From Roseburia sp. (GTDB lineage Bacteria; Bacillota; Clostridia; Lachnospirales; Lachnospiraceae): 50,636 nucleotides of DNA. Position numbers and translations under genes: made by a program. The stretch's first letter is position 1, and the number at the start of each line of letters is the position of its first letter. The notes under the pieces are model-generated. The model had not been told where the DNA came from and did no database searches. It was given only the letters and a program-made list of their open reading frames with translations. The stretch lies in NCBI GenBank assembly GCA_017549185.1, contig JAFYVJ010000030.1, forward strand, positions 1-50,636, given 5' to 3'. Positions 28,155-36,735 of the stretch are shown here, piece after piece.

Positions 28155-29012
28155 ATGTGGATTGCAAACAATTGGAAAGATTATGAAGTAATTGACTGCT
28201 CAAAAGGCGAGAAATTAGAACGCTGGGGCAAATATATTTTAGTACGTCCAGACCCTCAGGTTATCTGGGACACTCCAAAAAACGAAAAAGGTTGGAAAAA
28301 AATGAATGGACACTATCACCGCAGTGCTAAAGGTGGCGGTGAATGGGAATTCTTTGATTTGCCGGAACAGTGGCAGATTCATTATGGAAGCCTGACCTTT
28401 AACTTAAAACCATTCAGTTTCAAACATACCGGTCTTTTCCCGGAACAAGCAGCAAACTGGGACTGGTTCTCTGAAAAAATCAGAACTGCCGGCAGACCTG
28501 TCAAAGTCTTAAACCTCTTTGCTTACACAGGTGGAGCCACCTTAGCCGCTGCCGCCGCTGGTGCAAGTGTAACTCATGTAGATGCATCAAAAGGCATGGT
28601 TGCCTGGGCAAAAGAAAATGCCGTATCTTCCGGTTTGAAAGATGCTCCTATCCGCTGGATTGTGGACGATTGTGTAAAATTCGTAGAACGTGAAATCCGT
28701 CGCGGCAATCATTATGACGCAATTATCATGGATCCTCCATCCTATGGACGCGGACCTAAGGGTGAGATTTGGAAAATCGAAGATGCGATTTATCCGCTAG
28801 TTCAACTTTGTGAACAATTATTGACAGATGAACCATTATTTTTCCTTATTAACTCTTACACTACCGGTCTACAGCCAGCTGTATTAAGCTACATGATGAG
28901 TACTGTTTTAAGAAAATATCACGGCACTGTAAAAGCAGATGAAATAGGCTTGCCAGTATCATCTAATGGCTTAGTTCTGCCATGTGGAGCTAGTGGACGC
29001 TTTGAACTATAA
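28155..29012 (+). CDS. SAM-dependent methyltransferase, COG1092/Methyltrans_SAM type
   Basis: This is a class I Rossmann-fold methyltransferase of 285 residues. The SAM motif I is VLNLFAYTGGATLAAAAAGA at about 117, motif II is HVDASKGMVAWAKEN, and the catalytic/post-motif is MDPPSYGRGPKGE near 195. This pattern matches RlmI/RlmK-like rRNA cytosine or guanine methyltransferases, but the N-terminal PUA domain of RlmI is absent, so the substrate is not certain. It has its own promoter and is followed by a 34-bp perfect inverted repeat. Confidence 0.88.
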   Translation: MWIANNWKDYEVIDCSKGEKLERWGKYILVRPDPQVIWDTPKNEKGWKKMNGHYHRSAKGGGEWEFFDLPEQWQIHYGSLTFNLKPFSFKHTGLFPEQAANWDWFSEKIRTAGRPVKVLNLFAYTGGATLAAAAAGASVTHVDASKGMVAWAKENAVSSGLKDAPIRWIVDDCVKFVEREIRRGNHYDAIIMDPPSYGRGPKGEIWKIEDAIYPLVQLCEQLLTDEPLFFLINSYTTGLQPAVLSYMMSTVLRKYHGTVKADEIGLPVSSNGLVLPCGASGRFEL

Positions 29013-29045
29013 GTTGTTCCTTGATTTTATTTATAAGGTTATATT

Positions 29046-29127
29046 AAAGAGAATACACTTACGAGATAGAAGTTTCTTTATGCTAAGTACGCAAAAGAAA
29101 CTTCTATCTCGTAAGTGTATTCTCTTT
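29046..29127. terminator. Perfect 34-bp inverted repeat between convergent genes
   Basis: Left arm 29046-29079 (beginning AAAGAGAATACACTTACGAG) is exactly complementary to right arm 29094-29127 around a 14-base loop that itself can pair TGC with GCA. It lies between convergent genes. It may act as a bidirectional terminator, but the stem is far longer than usual, so a small palindromic mobile element is also possible. The rest of 29013-29234 holds no gene. Confidence 0.75.
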
Positions 29128-29234
29128 ATATATACGCTATGTTTATTTTAAGTTTACCTAAGTCCGTATTCTCCTAAAAATGAAACAGACAATTTTTGTT
29201 ATTATTCAAATGCATATCCACAACCACATGTTTA

Positions 29235-30266
29235 TTATCCCAAGTAATCTTCTGCTGCCTGTAATGTCTTTACCATACATTCAACAGCTTCTACCGGATA
29301 TTTGCCTGCTGCCGTCTCACCTGTTAAAATTACAGATGCCGCACCTTCGCTTACTGCACGATAAATATCAGATACTTCTGCTCTTGTTGGCACAGCTGCA
29401 CGTTCCATAGTCGCAAGCATCTGTGTCGCAATCATAAATGGTTTATTGGCTGCATTACATACTTTTGCAATCTTCGCCTGTACCACCGGCAATTCATATA
29501 ATCCAATGGAGTTACCCAAATCTCCTCTTGCAATTACAATTTCATCACAGAACGGAAGAAGTTCTTCTATCTTCTGTACACCAAGCTCATTCTCAATCTT
29601 AGCATATACTCGCATATCTTTTGCACCGGCAGCTTCTAATGCCCCACTCAAATTGCATAAATCTTCTTTTCCGCGTACAAATGGAAGCATAACTCCTGTA
29701 ATGCCATATTCTTTTGCACGACGAATATTATCAATATCACTATCTGTAAGTGTAGGCGTCTCTATCACTACACCAGGAATTGCAATACTCTTTTCGCTAT
29801 AAAGTGTTCCTTCTCGTCTTACTACACACTCTGCAGCTCTCGTGCTTTTTTCTTCCACTTCCAGCATAATCTTTCCATCATCTATTAAAAGAATTGTACC
29901 CTCTTCTAAATGCTCAAATATTGGGGTCGGAATCGGAAGTTCTGTTGGATCAAATAAGTTTGTCTTACCTTCAGCCATAATCGTAAGCTTATCACCTAAT
30001 TTCAACTTACGCTCCGTAGGCAACTCTCCCAATCTCATTTCCGGGCCAATTAAATCAATTAGCATCTCTAATTCCGGTTGTTCTGTATTATCTTTTTTTA
30101 CCTGCATATAAGCCGCTTTAATATTCTCAATCCAATCCGTCACTTCTACCAGATTCACATGAGACAGATTAATCCTTATTCCTGTCATTCCCTTTTCAAA
30201 TAACTGAACTAAAACTTCTGTATCACAGCAAGCCGGTCCCACTGTACCATATACTTTTGTACGCAT
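29235..30266 (-). CDS. Pyruvate-kinase-like protein lacking the C-terminal domain
   Basis: The protein keeps the barrel and lid domains of pyruvate kinase (343 residues against 470-590 normally) but has no C-terminal regulatory domain. Catalytic positions are present: Arg31, Asn33 and Ser35 in RINLSH, Asp71 in DLIGPEMR, Lys223 and Glu225 in AKIEN, Asp249 in ARGDLG and Thr281 in ATQML. Unusual changes are IDLIGPE where pyruvate kinases have DTKGPE, and GNS in place of GVE after ARGDLG. It lies three bases after corA and probably shares its transcript. It may be a non-allosteric kinase or a paralogue with a changed substrate. The stop is natural, with no remnant of the lost domain downstream. 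Confidence 0.88.
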   Translation of the reverse strand: MRTKVYGTVGPACCDTEVLVQLFEKGMTGIRINLSHVNLVEVTDWIENIKAAYMQVKKDNTEQPELEMLIDLIGPEMRLGELPTERKLKLGDKLTIMAEGKTNLFDPTELPIPTPIFEHLEEGTILLIDDGKIMLEVEEKSTRAAECVVRREGTLYSEKSIAIPGVVIETPTLTDSDIDNIRRAKEYGITGVMLPFVRGKEDLCNLSGALEAAGAKDMRVYAKIENELGVQKIEELLPFCDEIVIARGDLGNSIGLYELPVVQAKIAKVCNAANKPFMIATQMLATMERAAVPTRAEVSDIYRAVSEGAASVILTGETAAGKYPVEAVECMVKTLQAAEDYLG

Positions 30267-30269
30267 AAT

Positions 30270-31211
30270 TTAAAATACCTTCTTCCTTCTTAGTAACAAT
30301 ATCACTATAACACATATCAGCAGTGTCACACTGCAAATCGCCAAAAACCCAAATGGAGAATCCGCCAACGGAACCCCTGCTGAATTTACATTCATTCCAT
30401 ATAAACCGGATATAACAGTCGGAATCGCCATAATAACAGTAATAACCGTAAGTGACTTCATAACATTATTCAAACGGCTATCAATAATGGAAGAGAGCAA
30501 CTCTCTGGTACCATTAATGATATCGCGGTAAATAACGGTCATCTCAATCGCCTGTTTATTCTCCACAATAACATCATCTAGTAGTTCTTTATCCTCCGGA
30601 TACTGTTCTAAACGTTTATATCTAGTCAATCGATCCAGCACTACACCATTGGCACGAAGAGAAGTCGCAAAGTATACCAATGTCGATTCCAATTCATGTA
30701 AAGCAATGATATCTACATCTTCCGGATCGTCACTAATGTGTTCTTCTATCTCTGTTCGTTTTTTATCAATTGTGCGAAGATTCGACTGATAATTACCAGT
30801 TGCATAAAACAAAATCTGATATACGAAACGTAACCTTTTTTTAGTACTGAATTCTTTTACTCTCCGGCTAATAAAGCTCTGCAAAATCGGAGTATCTTCT
30901 GTACAGATAGTAAGGATTACATCTGGAGTTAAAATAATACCTAACGGAATGGTCGTATATACGTGTTTCTTATGTCGTACCTCTGTCGCCGGGATATCCA
31001 CTAAAATCAATGTATACCCGTCCTGCAATTCAATACGCGAACTTTCTTCCGGATCGAGTGCCGCTTGCACATCTTCAATATCTACCATCAACTGCTCTGA
31101 AATATACTCACATTCTTCCTGCGTCGGATTAATCATCCGCACCCAGCATCCATCACATAATTTTTCTTCTTCGTGAATAATTTGGTCATCCGTCTTAAAG
31201 TACTTTAACAT
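30270..31211 (-). CDS. corA: CorA-family magnesium/divalent cation transporter
   Basis: CorA proteins form pentameric Mg2+ channels. The 313-residue protein has a large acidic cytoplasmic domain, then two C-terminal helices (about 254-274 and 288-308) with the signature YGMN between them. It ends LLLRRKKVF. A TATAAT on the minus strand lies upstream, about 30 bases before ATG 31211. It is followed directly by the pyruvate-kinase-like gene; the pairing with a Mg2+/K+-dependent enzyme is suggestive but unproven. Confidence 0.94.
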   Translation of the reverse strand: MLKYFKTDDQIIHEEEKLCDGCWVRMINPTQEECEYISEQLMVDIEDVQAALDPEESSRIELQDGYTLILVDIPATEVRHKKHVYTTIPLGIILTPDVILTICTEDTPILQSFISRRVKEFSTKKRLRFVYQILFYATGNYQSNLRTIDKKRTEIEEHISDDPEDVDIIALHELESTLVYFATSLRANGVVLDRLTRYKRLEQYPEDKELLDDVIVENKQAIEMTVIYRDIINGTRELLSSIIDSRLNNVMKSLTVITVIMAIPTVISGLYGMNVNSAGVPLADSPFGFLAICSVTLLICVIVILLLRRKKVF

Positions 31212-31313
31212 CCGACTTCCTCCTCATTCTTATTATAGAAGCATTTGCTATCTTATGAGAAAAAATACACTCTCATCTATTCCAACTCATTCGTCTATTC
31301 TAACTCATAAAGT

Positions 31314-31349
31314 AGCAAAGCTTTCGTCCCCGAAAGCTCTGCTCTTTTT
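31314..31349. terminator. Terminator hairpin between corA and the EamA gene
   Basis: AGCAAAGCTTTCG (31314-31326) pairs with CGAAAGCTCTGCT (31331-31343) with one mismatch and is followed by CTTTTTT on the plus strand. On the minus strand it lies after the EamA stop and may end that gene. Confidence 0.65.
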
Positions 31350-31399
31350 TATCATATCATATCTATTTTTTCCACTCAATGATTTTTTCTATTTTTTAT

Positions 31400-32269
31400 T
31401 TACAGTTGAACCAAAATAATTGCTCCAAACATCATCACACAGCCAATCAATTCCCTTCCTGATAATGCCTGTCCTAAAATTGCCCATCCTGCAATAACAG
31501 ATATCACTGACTCCATACTCATAAGCAAAGATGCCACCGTCGGATTCATCCCCCTTTGCCCTACAATCTGCAAGGTATACGCCACTCCACTAGACAATGC
31601 TCCAGCATACAAAATCGGAAGCCATGCACTCAATACAGCATCTACGCTTGGTGCTTCAAAAGCAACCATTCCTACCATTGCGAGCACACCACATACCGCA
31701 AATTGAATACAGGATAACTTTACCCCGTCAATTCGTGGTGCATAATAATCCACAACTAAAATATGAAAAGAAAACGTCACTGCACAGAAAAATGTCAGCA
31801 CATCACCTTTTTGAAGGGAAATATTTCCCGGCGTCATACACAAAAAATATAGACCGCACACGGCAAGTATTACCCCCATCCAAATTTTAATTCCAGCTTT
31901 CTTTTTCAAAAAAATGCTTACAATCGGCACCAAAACAATATACATCGCCGTAATAAAGCCCGACTTACCAACAGTAGTATATTGGATTCCAATCTGTTGT
32001 AAAATACTCGCTATAAATAACAAACACCCACAGCACACACCACCAATTATACTCTTCTTCCTATCCACCTGCACTTCTTTCAGCCCTTTTTTTCTATCCC
32101 ACAACCAAATATATGGTAGCAATACTACCATTCCTATTACCGAACGTGACGCAAGAAAAGTGAATGGTCCCACGTACTCCGCTCCTACACTCTGTGCCAC
32201 AAATGCTACACCCCAAATAGTTGCTGCTAAAAGCAAGAGTGCTGACTGTCTTAATACAAATTTATTCAT
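31400..32269 (-). CDS. EamA/DMT-family transporter
   Basis: This is a drug/metabolite superfamily permease with about ten hydrophobic helices in two EamA repeats (about 10-140 and 155-285). The family moves amino acids, nucleotide sugars or drugs; the substrate cannot be read. I chose ATG 32269 (MNKFVLRQ) because GGAAGAG lies nine bases before it; the in-frame ATG 32290 has no usable spacing. Single-gene unit by context. Confidence 0.88.
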   Translation of the reverse strand: MNKFVLRQSALLLLAATIWGVAFVAQSVGAEYVGPFTFLASRSVIGMVVLLPYIWLWDRKKGLKEVQVDRKKSIIGGVCCGCLLFIASILQQIGIQYTTVGKSGFITAMYIVLVPIVSIFLKKKAGIKIWMGVILAVCGLYFLCMTPGNISLQKGDVLTFFCAVTFSFHILVVDYYAPRIDGVKLSCIQFAVCGVLAMVGMVAFEAPSVDAVLSAWLPILYAGALSSGVAYTLQIVGQRGMNPTVASLLMSMESVISVIAGWAILGQALSGRELIGCVMMFGAIILVQL

Positions 32270-32312
32270 AAATCTAATCTCTTCCACCATCCTCTACTAA
32301 GTTACATTCACT

Positions 32313-33029
32313 CTAAACCACTGGTACACCTGCCAACCCTATCACATAAGTAATTGCATATAACAGCAACAAATGTGCCGGGTAAAATACATAAAATATC
32401 CACTTCACATTCAAACCTCTTTTTCCATTGTAAAATGCAATTGGAATAAACGCAAATAACGCGGTTATATTATCGATAAATAATATACACCCCATAAAAA
32501 TCTGATAAAAACGATTTTTTCTCAGTATATAGAAGAATAAGATTACCAGCACTCCGAGCATACCATAATCCGTTCTAAGCAATTCTGCCACACCTGCTCC
32601 TACTCCACCTGTTAAAATCTGAAGTACCAGTTTTAAATTCGGATGCAACACTTGCATCTCCTCTACTTTTTGATACATTATAATTGTAATCAAACCTATT
32701 GCCAGCGTAAAAAATACATTCTGATACTGCACTTCCAATACCTTGGCAGAAAATGCCAAATCAAAAGGTATCTCTGAAATCACTGCAAACATACACAAAC
32801 GTAATGCATATTTTTTTACATTCCTCGTATGACAAAAACCTTCTATTAACAAAAAGCAAAAAATCGGAAATGCCAATCGTCCTATCTTCCTAAAAACAAG
32901 ATATAAATCATACAATTCAGCATTTCCCGATATAATCATCCTGGCAAAAACTGCTGCACCAATATGGTCGATAAGCATCGTTACCATCGCAATTATTTTT
33001 AAAGTACTTCCCGACAAACCTTTGTTCAT
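32313..33029 (-). CDS. TraX-family membrane protein
   Basis: The protein resembles TraX, which acetylates F pilin in F plasmids; homologues are common in Firmicute chromosomes with no conjugation genes nearby. The 238-residue protein has about eight hydrophobic helices and the family pattern KIIAMVTMLIDHIGAA near the start and RKIGRLAFPIFCFLLIEGF. The role here is unknown; acylation of a surface polymer is a reasonable guess. A three-unit palindromic array lies just upstream. Confidence 0.85.
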   Translation of the reverse strand: MNKGLSGSTLKIIAMVTMLIDHIGAAVFARMIISGNAELYDLYLVFRKIGRLAFPIFCFLLIEGFCHTRNVKKYALRLCMFAVISEIPFDLAFSAKVLEVQYQNVFFTLAIGLITIIMYQKVEEMQVLHPNLKLVLQILTGGVGAGVAELLRTDYGMLGVLVILFFYILRKNRFYQIFMGCILFIDNITALFAFIPIAFYNGKRGLNVKWIFYVFYPAHLLLLYAITYVIGLAGVPVV

Positions 33030-33049
33030 ATAAATTTCCTTCCATATAA

Positions 33050-33244
33050 GAGACGTGCCCGCTCGAAAACCTCTCGCTTTTCTCGCTGCGGGCTTTCGCC
33101 CTATTAAAACTTCTTTATAGGAGACGTGCCCGCTCGAAAAACTTCGTTTTTCTCACTGCGGGCTTTCGCCCTATTAAAACTTCTTTATAGGAGACGTGCC
33201 CGCTCGAAAAACTTCGTTTTTCTCGCTGCGGGCTTTCGCCCTAT
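33050..33244. repeat. Three tandem 70-bp REP-like units
   Basis: Units start at 33050, 33121 and 33191, a 70-71 base period. Each has GAGACGTGCCCGC, then CTCGAAAA, a short loop, TTTTTCTCGC, TGCGGGC and TTTCGCCC, followed by CTATTAAAACTTCTTTATAG in the first two. GCCCGC pairs with GCGGGC around an inner GAAAAAC/GTTTTTC stem, so each unit is a nested hairpin. Units 2 and 3 differ at one base in the core; unit 1 has a diverged loop. GGCACGTCTC at 33303-33312 is the inverted form of the unit start. The 33030-33326 spacer holds no gene. Confidence 0.85.
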
Positions 33245-33254
33245 CAGCCCTCAT

Positions 33255-33292
33255 AAACAAAAAGAAGCCTGCAAGCAGGCTCTTTTTTGTTT
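33255..33292. terminator. Terminator of pyrF
   Basis: AAACAAAAAGAAGCCTGC (33255-33272) pairs with GCAGGCTCTTTTTTGTTT (33275-33292) with one mismatch. It follows pyrF on the minus strand with a T-rich tail on both sides. Confidence 0.82.
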
Positions 33293-33326
33293 ATTTCGTT
33301 CTGGCACGTCTCAATGCTAAATCACA

Positions 33327-34025
33327 TTATCCTAAGAATTCGCTCACACATCTTCTATAAGCTGCTACAGGATCTTCTGCTTGTGTAATAGGTCTACCTA
33401 CTACGATGTAGTCTGAACCCCATTCTCTTGCTTTTGCAGGAGTAGCTACACGCTTCTGATCACCCACATCACCATCTGCAAAACGTACACCCGGAGTAAT
33501 TGTAAAGAAGTTCTCTCCACATACTTCGTGTACTTTTCCTGCCTCAAGTGGTGAACATACAACACCATCTAGTCCAGCTTCCATTGTGTTCTTTGCATAG
33601 TGCATTACAGTCTCATCGATTGGTTTTTCAATCCAAAGTTCCTGCTGCATAACTTCTTCGCTTGTTGATGTAAGCTGTGTTACAGCAATTAACAATGGTC
33701 TAGTTCCATCTTCTCTTGTCAAACCTTCGATAGCCGCAGACATCATTCCTTTTGTACCTGCTGCATGTACGTTACACATATCTACATCTAAGTTAGATAA
33801 TACTTTCATAGATTTTTTTACTGTATTTGGAATATCATGTAATTTTAAATCCAAGAAAATCTTATGACCTCTCTTCTTAATTTCACGAACGATTTCCGGA
33901 CCTTCTGCATAAAAAAGCTCCATACCAATTTTCAAAAATGGTTTCTCATCCTGAAACTTATCCAAAAAGTTCATTACTTCATCTTTGCTATTAAAATCAC
34001 ATGCAATAATTACGTCTTTTGCCAT
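33327..34025 (-). CDS. pyrF: Orotidine 5'-phosphate decarboxylase
   Basis: PyrF makes UMP from OMP in the last step of pyrimidine synthesis. The 232-residue TIM barrel has the catalytic [10 protein letters not shown] (the DxKxxD tetrad) and the phosphate-binding VVGRPIT near the C-terminus. Start ATG 34025 ([11 protein letters not shown]) follows GGGATGG; the frame is open four codons further. Other pyr genes are not adjacent. Promoter at 34064-34091. Confidence 0.95.
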   Translation of the reverse strand: MAKDVIIACDFNSKDEVMNFLDKFQDEKPFLKIGMELFYAEGPEIVREIKKRGHKIFLDLKLHDIPNTVKKSMKVLSNLDVDMCNVHAAGTKGMMSAAIEGLTREDGTRPLLIAVTQLTSTSEEVMQQELWIEKPIDETVMHYAKNTMEAGLDGVVCSPLEAGKVHEVCGENFFTITPGVRFADGDVGDQKRVATPAKAREWGSDYIVVGRPITQAEDPVAAYRRCVSEFLG

Positions 34026-34063
34026 CTTAACGACCATCCCTTCGTATTTTTCTTATTGTACAA

Positions 34064-34091
34064 ATTATAACACGATACCAGTATTTTGCAA
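34064..34091 (-). promoter_or_regulatory. pyrF promoter
   Basis: On the minus strand TTGCAA (34086-34091), 16 bases and TATAAT (34064-34069), about 40 bases before the pyrF start. Confidence 0.75.
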
Positions 34092-34227
34092 TGACATTTC
34101 ATAGTTTTTCATACAACCGGCAGTTGATTTTACTAAAATTCGCATCTATTGTAGTTTTTCACTTTCACTGTTATCATAACCATATCAGCCGGCGAAAAAT
34201 AACAAACAACATTGGAGATAAATATAT

Positions 34228-35253
34228 ATGAACATTGGAAATCAAATCAAAACATTCAGATTAGAGAAAAAAGTAAAACAGGAAGAACTCGCAGAATACC
34301 TTGGAATATCAGCACAGGCAGTATCCAAGTGGGAAACGGGTGCCAGCACACCCGACATCACCTTATTACCTGGTATCGCAACTTATTTTGGTGTGTCTAT
34401 TGATGAACTTTTCACATTGCCGGAAGAAGCACAGTATGAGCGCATTGAAAACATGTTTTTTCATGAACGTCGCATTCAACCGGAGACTTTTGAACAATCC
34501 ATACGTTTCTTAAAAGATCAAATTACAAAAGAGCCAAATAACGCCAGAGCCTACGAAGACCTTGCATACCTTTTCAACCACAGAGCTGCAAGTGACCATA
34601 ATGATGCTTCCGAATATGCCAAACGAGTATTAGAACTCAACCCAGACAGCAAAGGAGGCTGGGTCGCCTTTCTTGAAGCCAATAACGGAATATGCGGTGA
34701 CGAATGGTACGACAATCATTTTACTGTCATTCAATATTTCAAAGCATTTTTAGAGAAAAATCCAAAGAACTATCGCGGCTTATATGCCATTATCGAGAAC
34801 CTGTTAGCAGATGGACGTTACGATGAGGCAATACCATATATCAAAGAAATCGACAAAGTCCGCAATAATCATCAGGCACTGATGTATTCCGGTGACGTGG
34901 CATTTGGACATGGTGATATTGAACAAGCAAAAACGTTATGGAATAAAGCAACCGAAACGCATCCTAACGAATGGCAGGCTTACTGTAACCGTGCAGACCG
35001 TCTCAAAAAACTTGGTCTTATTGAAGAGGCCATCACTGACTACGAAAAGTGTGTCGAAATGCAGTCTGCACCACACATCATAGATGGCTTATATTCATTG
35101 GCACAGGTGCATGAAATGCTCGGGAATTATAATGCAGCTATAAAAGCTAACGAACGTATCATCAAATACCTTGCATCAGATTTTAGCGTGACGGACGGTG
35201 AAGAAGTAGATTCTCGCAAACGTGAAATTGAAAGACTCAAAAAGTTTCTTTAA
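34228..35253 (+). CDS. XRE-family regulator with TPR repeats
   Basis: An HTH_3 domain at about 4-60 (KQEELAEYLGISAQAVSKWE) is followed by about 270 residues of helical TPR-like repeats such as YEDLAYLFNHRAA and AKTLWNKATETHPNEWQAYC. This layout resembles RNPP/Rgg-type peptide-sensing regulators and other XRE-TPR proteins. No small peptide gene is seen beside it, so the signal is unknown. GGAGA precedes ATG 34228. It ends in its own terminator. Confidence 0.9.
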   Translation: MNIGNQIKTFRLEKKVKQEELAEYLGISAQAVSKWETGASTPDITLLPGIATYFGVSIDELFTLPEEAQYERIENMFFHERRIQPETFEQSIRFLKDQITKEPNNARAYEDLAYLFNHRAASDHNDASEYAKRVLELNPDSKGGWVAFLEANNGICGDEWYDNHFTVIQYFKAFLEKNPKNYRGLYAIIENLLADGRYDEAIPYIKEIDKVRNNHQALMYSGDVAFGHGDIEQAKTLWNKATETHPNEWQAYCNRADRLKKLGLIEEAITDYEKCVEMQSAPHIIDGLYSLAQVHEMLGNYNAAIKANERIIKYLASDFSVTDGEEVDSRKREIERLKKFL

Positions 35254-35257
35254 AAAA

Positions 35258-35290
35258 GAAAAACCACTTGGAAATTCCAAGTGGTTTTTC
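35258..35290 (+). terminator. Terminator between the XRE-TPR gene and tRNA-Pro
   Basis: A perfect 14-base stem, GAAAAACCACTTGG (35258-35271) with its complement (35277-35290), with A and T tracts at the two ends; it serves the regulator gene and the convergent tRNA. Confidence 0.88.
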
Positions 35291-35292
35291 AG

Positions 35293-35366
35293 TCGGCGTG
35301 ACAGGATTCGAACCTGCGACCTCTGCGTCCCGAACGCAGCGCTCTACCAAGCTGAGCCACACGCCG
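35293..35366 (-). tRNA. tRNA-Pro(CGG)
   Basis: A 74-base cloverleaf fits on the minus strand. The acceptor CGGCGTG pairs with CACGCCG plus discriminator A; the D stem is GCTC/GAGC; the anticodon stem is CTGCG/CGCAG with loop TTCGGGA (anticodon CGG); and the T arm has loop TTCGAAT. CCA is not encoded. It decodes CCG. Confidence 0.96.
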
Positions 35367-35454
35367 TAAGCTATAATTATTTTGCAAATCGTACTTGTAT
35401 ATGGTAACATAATTAACAGATACTGTCTAGTTCTTTTTTAGAAAGGGCACAAAA

Positions 35455-36222
35455 ATGAATTTTTCAACTATATACAAAGAAACATCCAGCAAGAAACCAA
35501 CCGCATTAATCACAGGTGCATCCCGTGGAATCGGTCAGGCAATTGCCATCGCTTTTGCACAGGCAGGTTATCAATTAGTTATCACCTGTTCTAAATCAGA
35601 GGCAGAATTATTATTACTAGAAAAACTTCTCATAGATCACTATGACGCATCCGTTCTCACCAGCGTAGGAGACATCGGCAATTATAGTTATGTAAACCAA
35701 TTATTCCAGACTATCGAAGAACGCTTCGGCGGTATAGACATTCTCGTAAACAATGCTGGTATATCTTATGTTGGCTTACTAACGGATATGTCTATTGATG
35801 ATTGGAATCATATCGTAAACACGAACTTAACCTCCGTATTCTCCACTTGTAAACATGCAGTACCCTACATGGTAAAAAAGCAAGCCGGTAAAATCATTAA
35901 CATTTCTTCTGTATGGGGTAATGTAGGTGCTTCCTGTGAAGTAGCCTATTCAGCTTGCAAAGGTGGAATGAACAGCTTTACAAAAGCCTTAGCAAAAGAA
36001 CTTGCGCCAAGTAACATACAGGTGAATGCGATTGCTTGTGGTTGCATTGATACACAGATGAATGCCTGCTTTTCCGCAGAAGATCGTGCTGCATTAGCAG
36101 AAGAGATTCCAGCCGGGAGATTTGGTACACCACAGGAAGTTGCTGATCTGGTTCTGGCACTGACATCTGGACACAATTACTTAACTGGACAAATTATCAC
36201 ATTAGATGGTGGTTGGACCTAA
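35455..36222 (+). CDS. Short-chain dehydrogenase/reductase (FabG-like)
   Basis: This is an NAD(P)H-dependent classical SDR of 255 residues. It has TGASRGIG at about 21-28, NNAG at about 98, the catalytic Ser in NISSVWG and the YxxxK pair in YSACK, and ends with the standard LTGQIITLDGGWT. It is close to 3-oxoacyl-ACP reductase (FabG), but it lies outside a fatty-acid cluster and carries about 15 extra N-terminal residues, so the substrate is uncertain. Its stop codon lies in the loop of its own terminator. Confidence 0.9.
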   Translation: MNFSTIYKETSSKKPTALITGASRGIGQAIAIAFAQAGYQLVITCSKSEAELLLLEKLLIDHYDASVLTSVGDIGNYSYVNQLFQTIEERFGGIDILVNNAGISYVGLLTDMSIDDWNHIVNTNLTSVFSTCKHAVPYMVKKQAGKIINISSVWGNVGASCEVAYSACKGGMNSFTKALAKELAPSNIQVNAIACGCIDTQMNACFSAEDRAALAEEIPAGRFGTPQEVADLVLALTSGHNYLTGQIITLDGGWT

Positions 36223-36240
36223 GGTCTAACCACCTTTTTT
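36208..36240 (+). terminator. Terminator overlapping the SDR stop codon
   Basis: GGTGGTTGGACC (36208-36219) pairs with GGTCTAACCACC (36223-36234) around a loop made of the TAA stop, followed by six T. The last four codons of the SDR form the left arm. Confidence 0.85.
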
Positions 36241-36341
36241 CTGAGTTTCTAAGAAGCCTCTGTGCGATTCGCGTCATTTTCCAATATTGCCCCTCCTTTG
36301 TTCTACAATATTCTTACTAAAACACACAAAGGAGTTTAAAT

Positions 36342-36698
36342 ATGAATATTGGTACACGTCTCGAGATTTTACTGGACGAAAAAAACATGTCCCGGAGCGA
36401 ATTTGCCCGGCTTTTACACATTAACTACAGCACACTTACCGGTTATATGAATAATCGCCGTCTCCCAGACTGTGAAACACTTCTAAACATGTCAATTCTC
36501 TTAAATACCAGCACAGATTATCTAACTGGTCGCACCACCATACGTCACCACAAAGATCTTTACTATACCGAAACAGAAGGTATTCTCGTCAGCAATTTCC
36601 GGAATCTTTCTCCAGACATGCAACAAATCCTTGTTAAAATCTCCGCCTGTCTATGTAATAAAACACCCAAAGAATATTCATTATGGAGAGCTGACTAA
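36342..36698 (+). CDS. Small XRE-family transcriptional regulator
   Basis: A 118-residue protein with an N-terminal HTH_3 domain (about 5-60, with SRSEFARLLHINYSTLTGYMN) and a short C-terminal tail with LSPDMQQILVKI, which resembles dimerisation segments of similar repressors. AAGGAG precedes ATG 36342. The target is unknown; it is followed by a strong terminator facing glgX. Confidence 0.88.
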   Translation: MNIGTRLEILLDEKNMSRSEFARLLHINYSTLTGYMNNRRLPDCETLLNMSILLNTSTDYLTGRTTIRHHKDLYYTETEGILVSNFRNLSPDMQQILVKISACLCNKTPKEYSLWRAD

Positions 36699-36701
36699 AA
36701 A

Positions 36702-36731
36702 AATTCCCCGGAGTCATCACTCCGGGGAATT
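36702..36731. terminator. Bidirectional terminator between XRE and glgX
   Basis: AATTCCCCGGAGT (36702-36714) is perfectly complementary to ACTCCGGGGAATT (36719-36731), between two convergent genes. Confidence 0.88.
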
Positions 36732-36735
36732 CCAC

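Noticed and set aside
32313-33029. Conjugation function for the TraX-like gene
   Set aside because: No other transfer genes are present; chromosomal TraX-family proteins are widespread without conjugation.
33050-33244. Regular repeats resembling a CRISPR array
   Set aside because: The units are near-identical along their whole length with no variable spacers, and each folds into nested hairpins. No cas gene is nearby.
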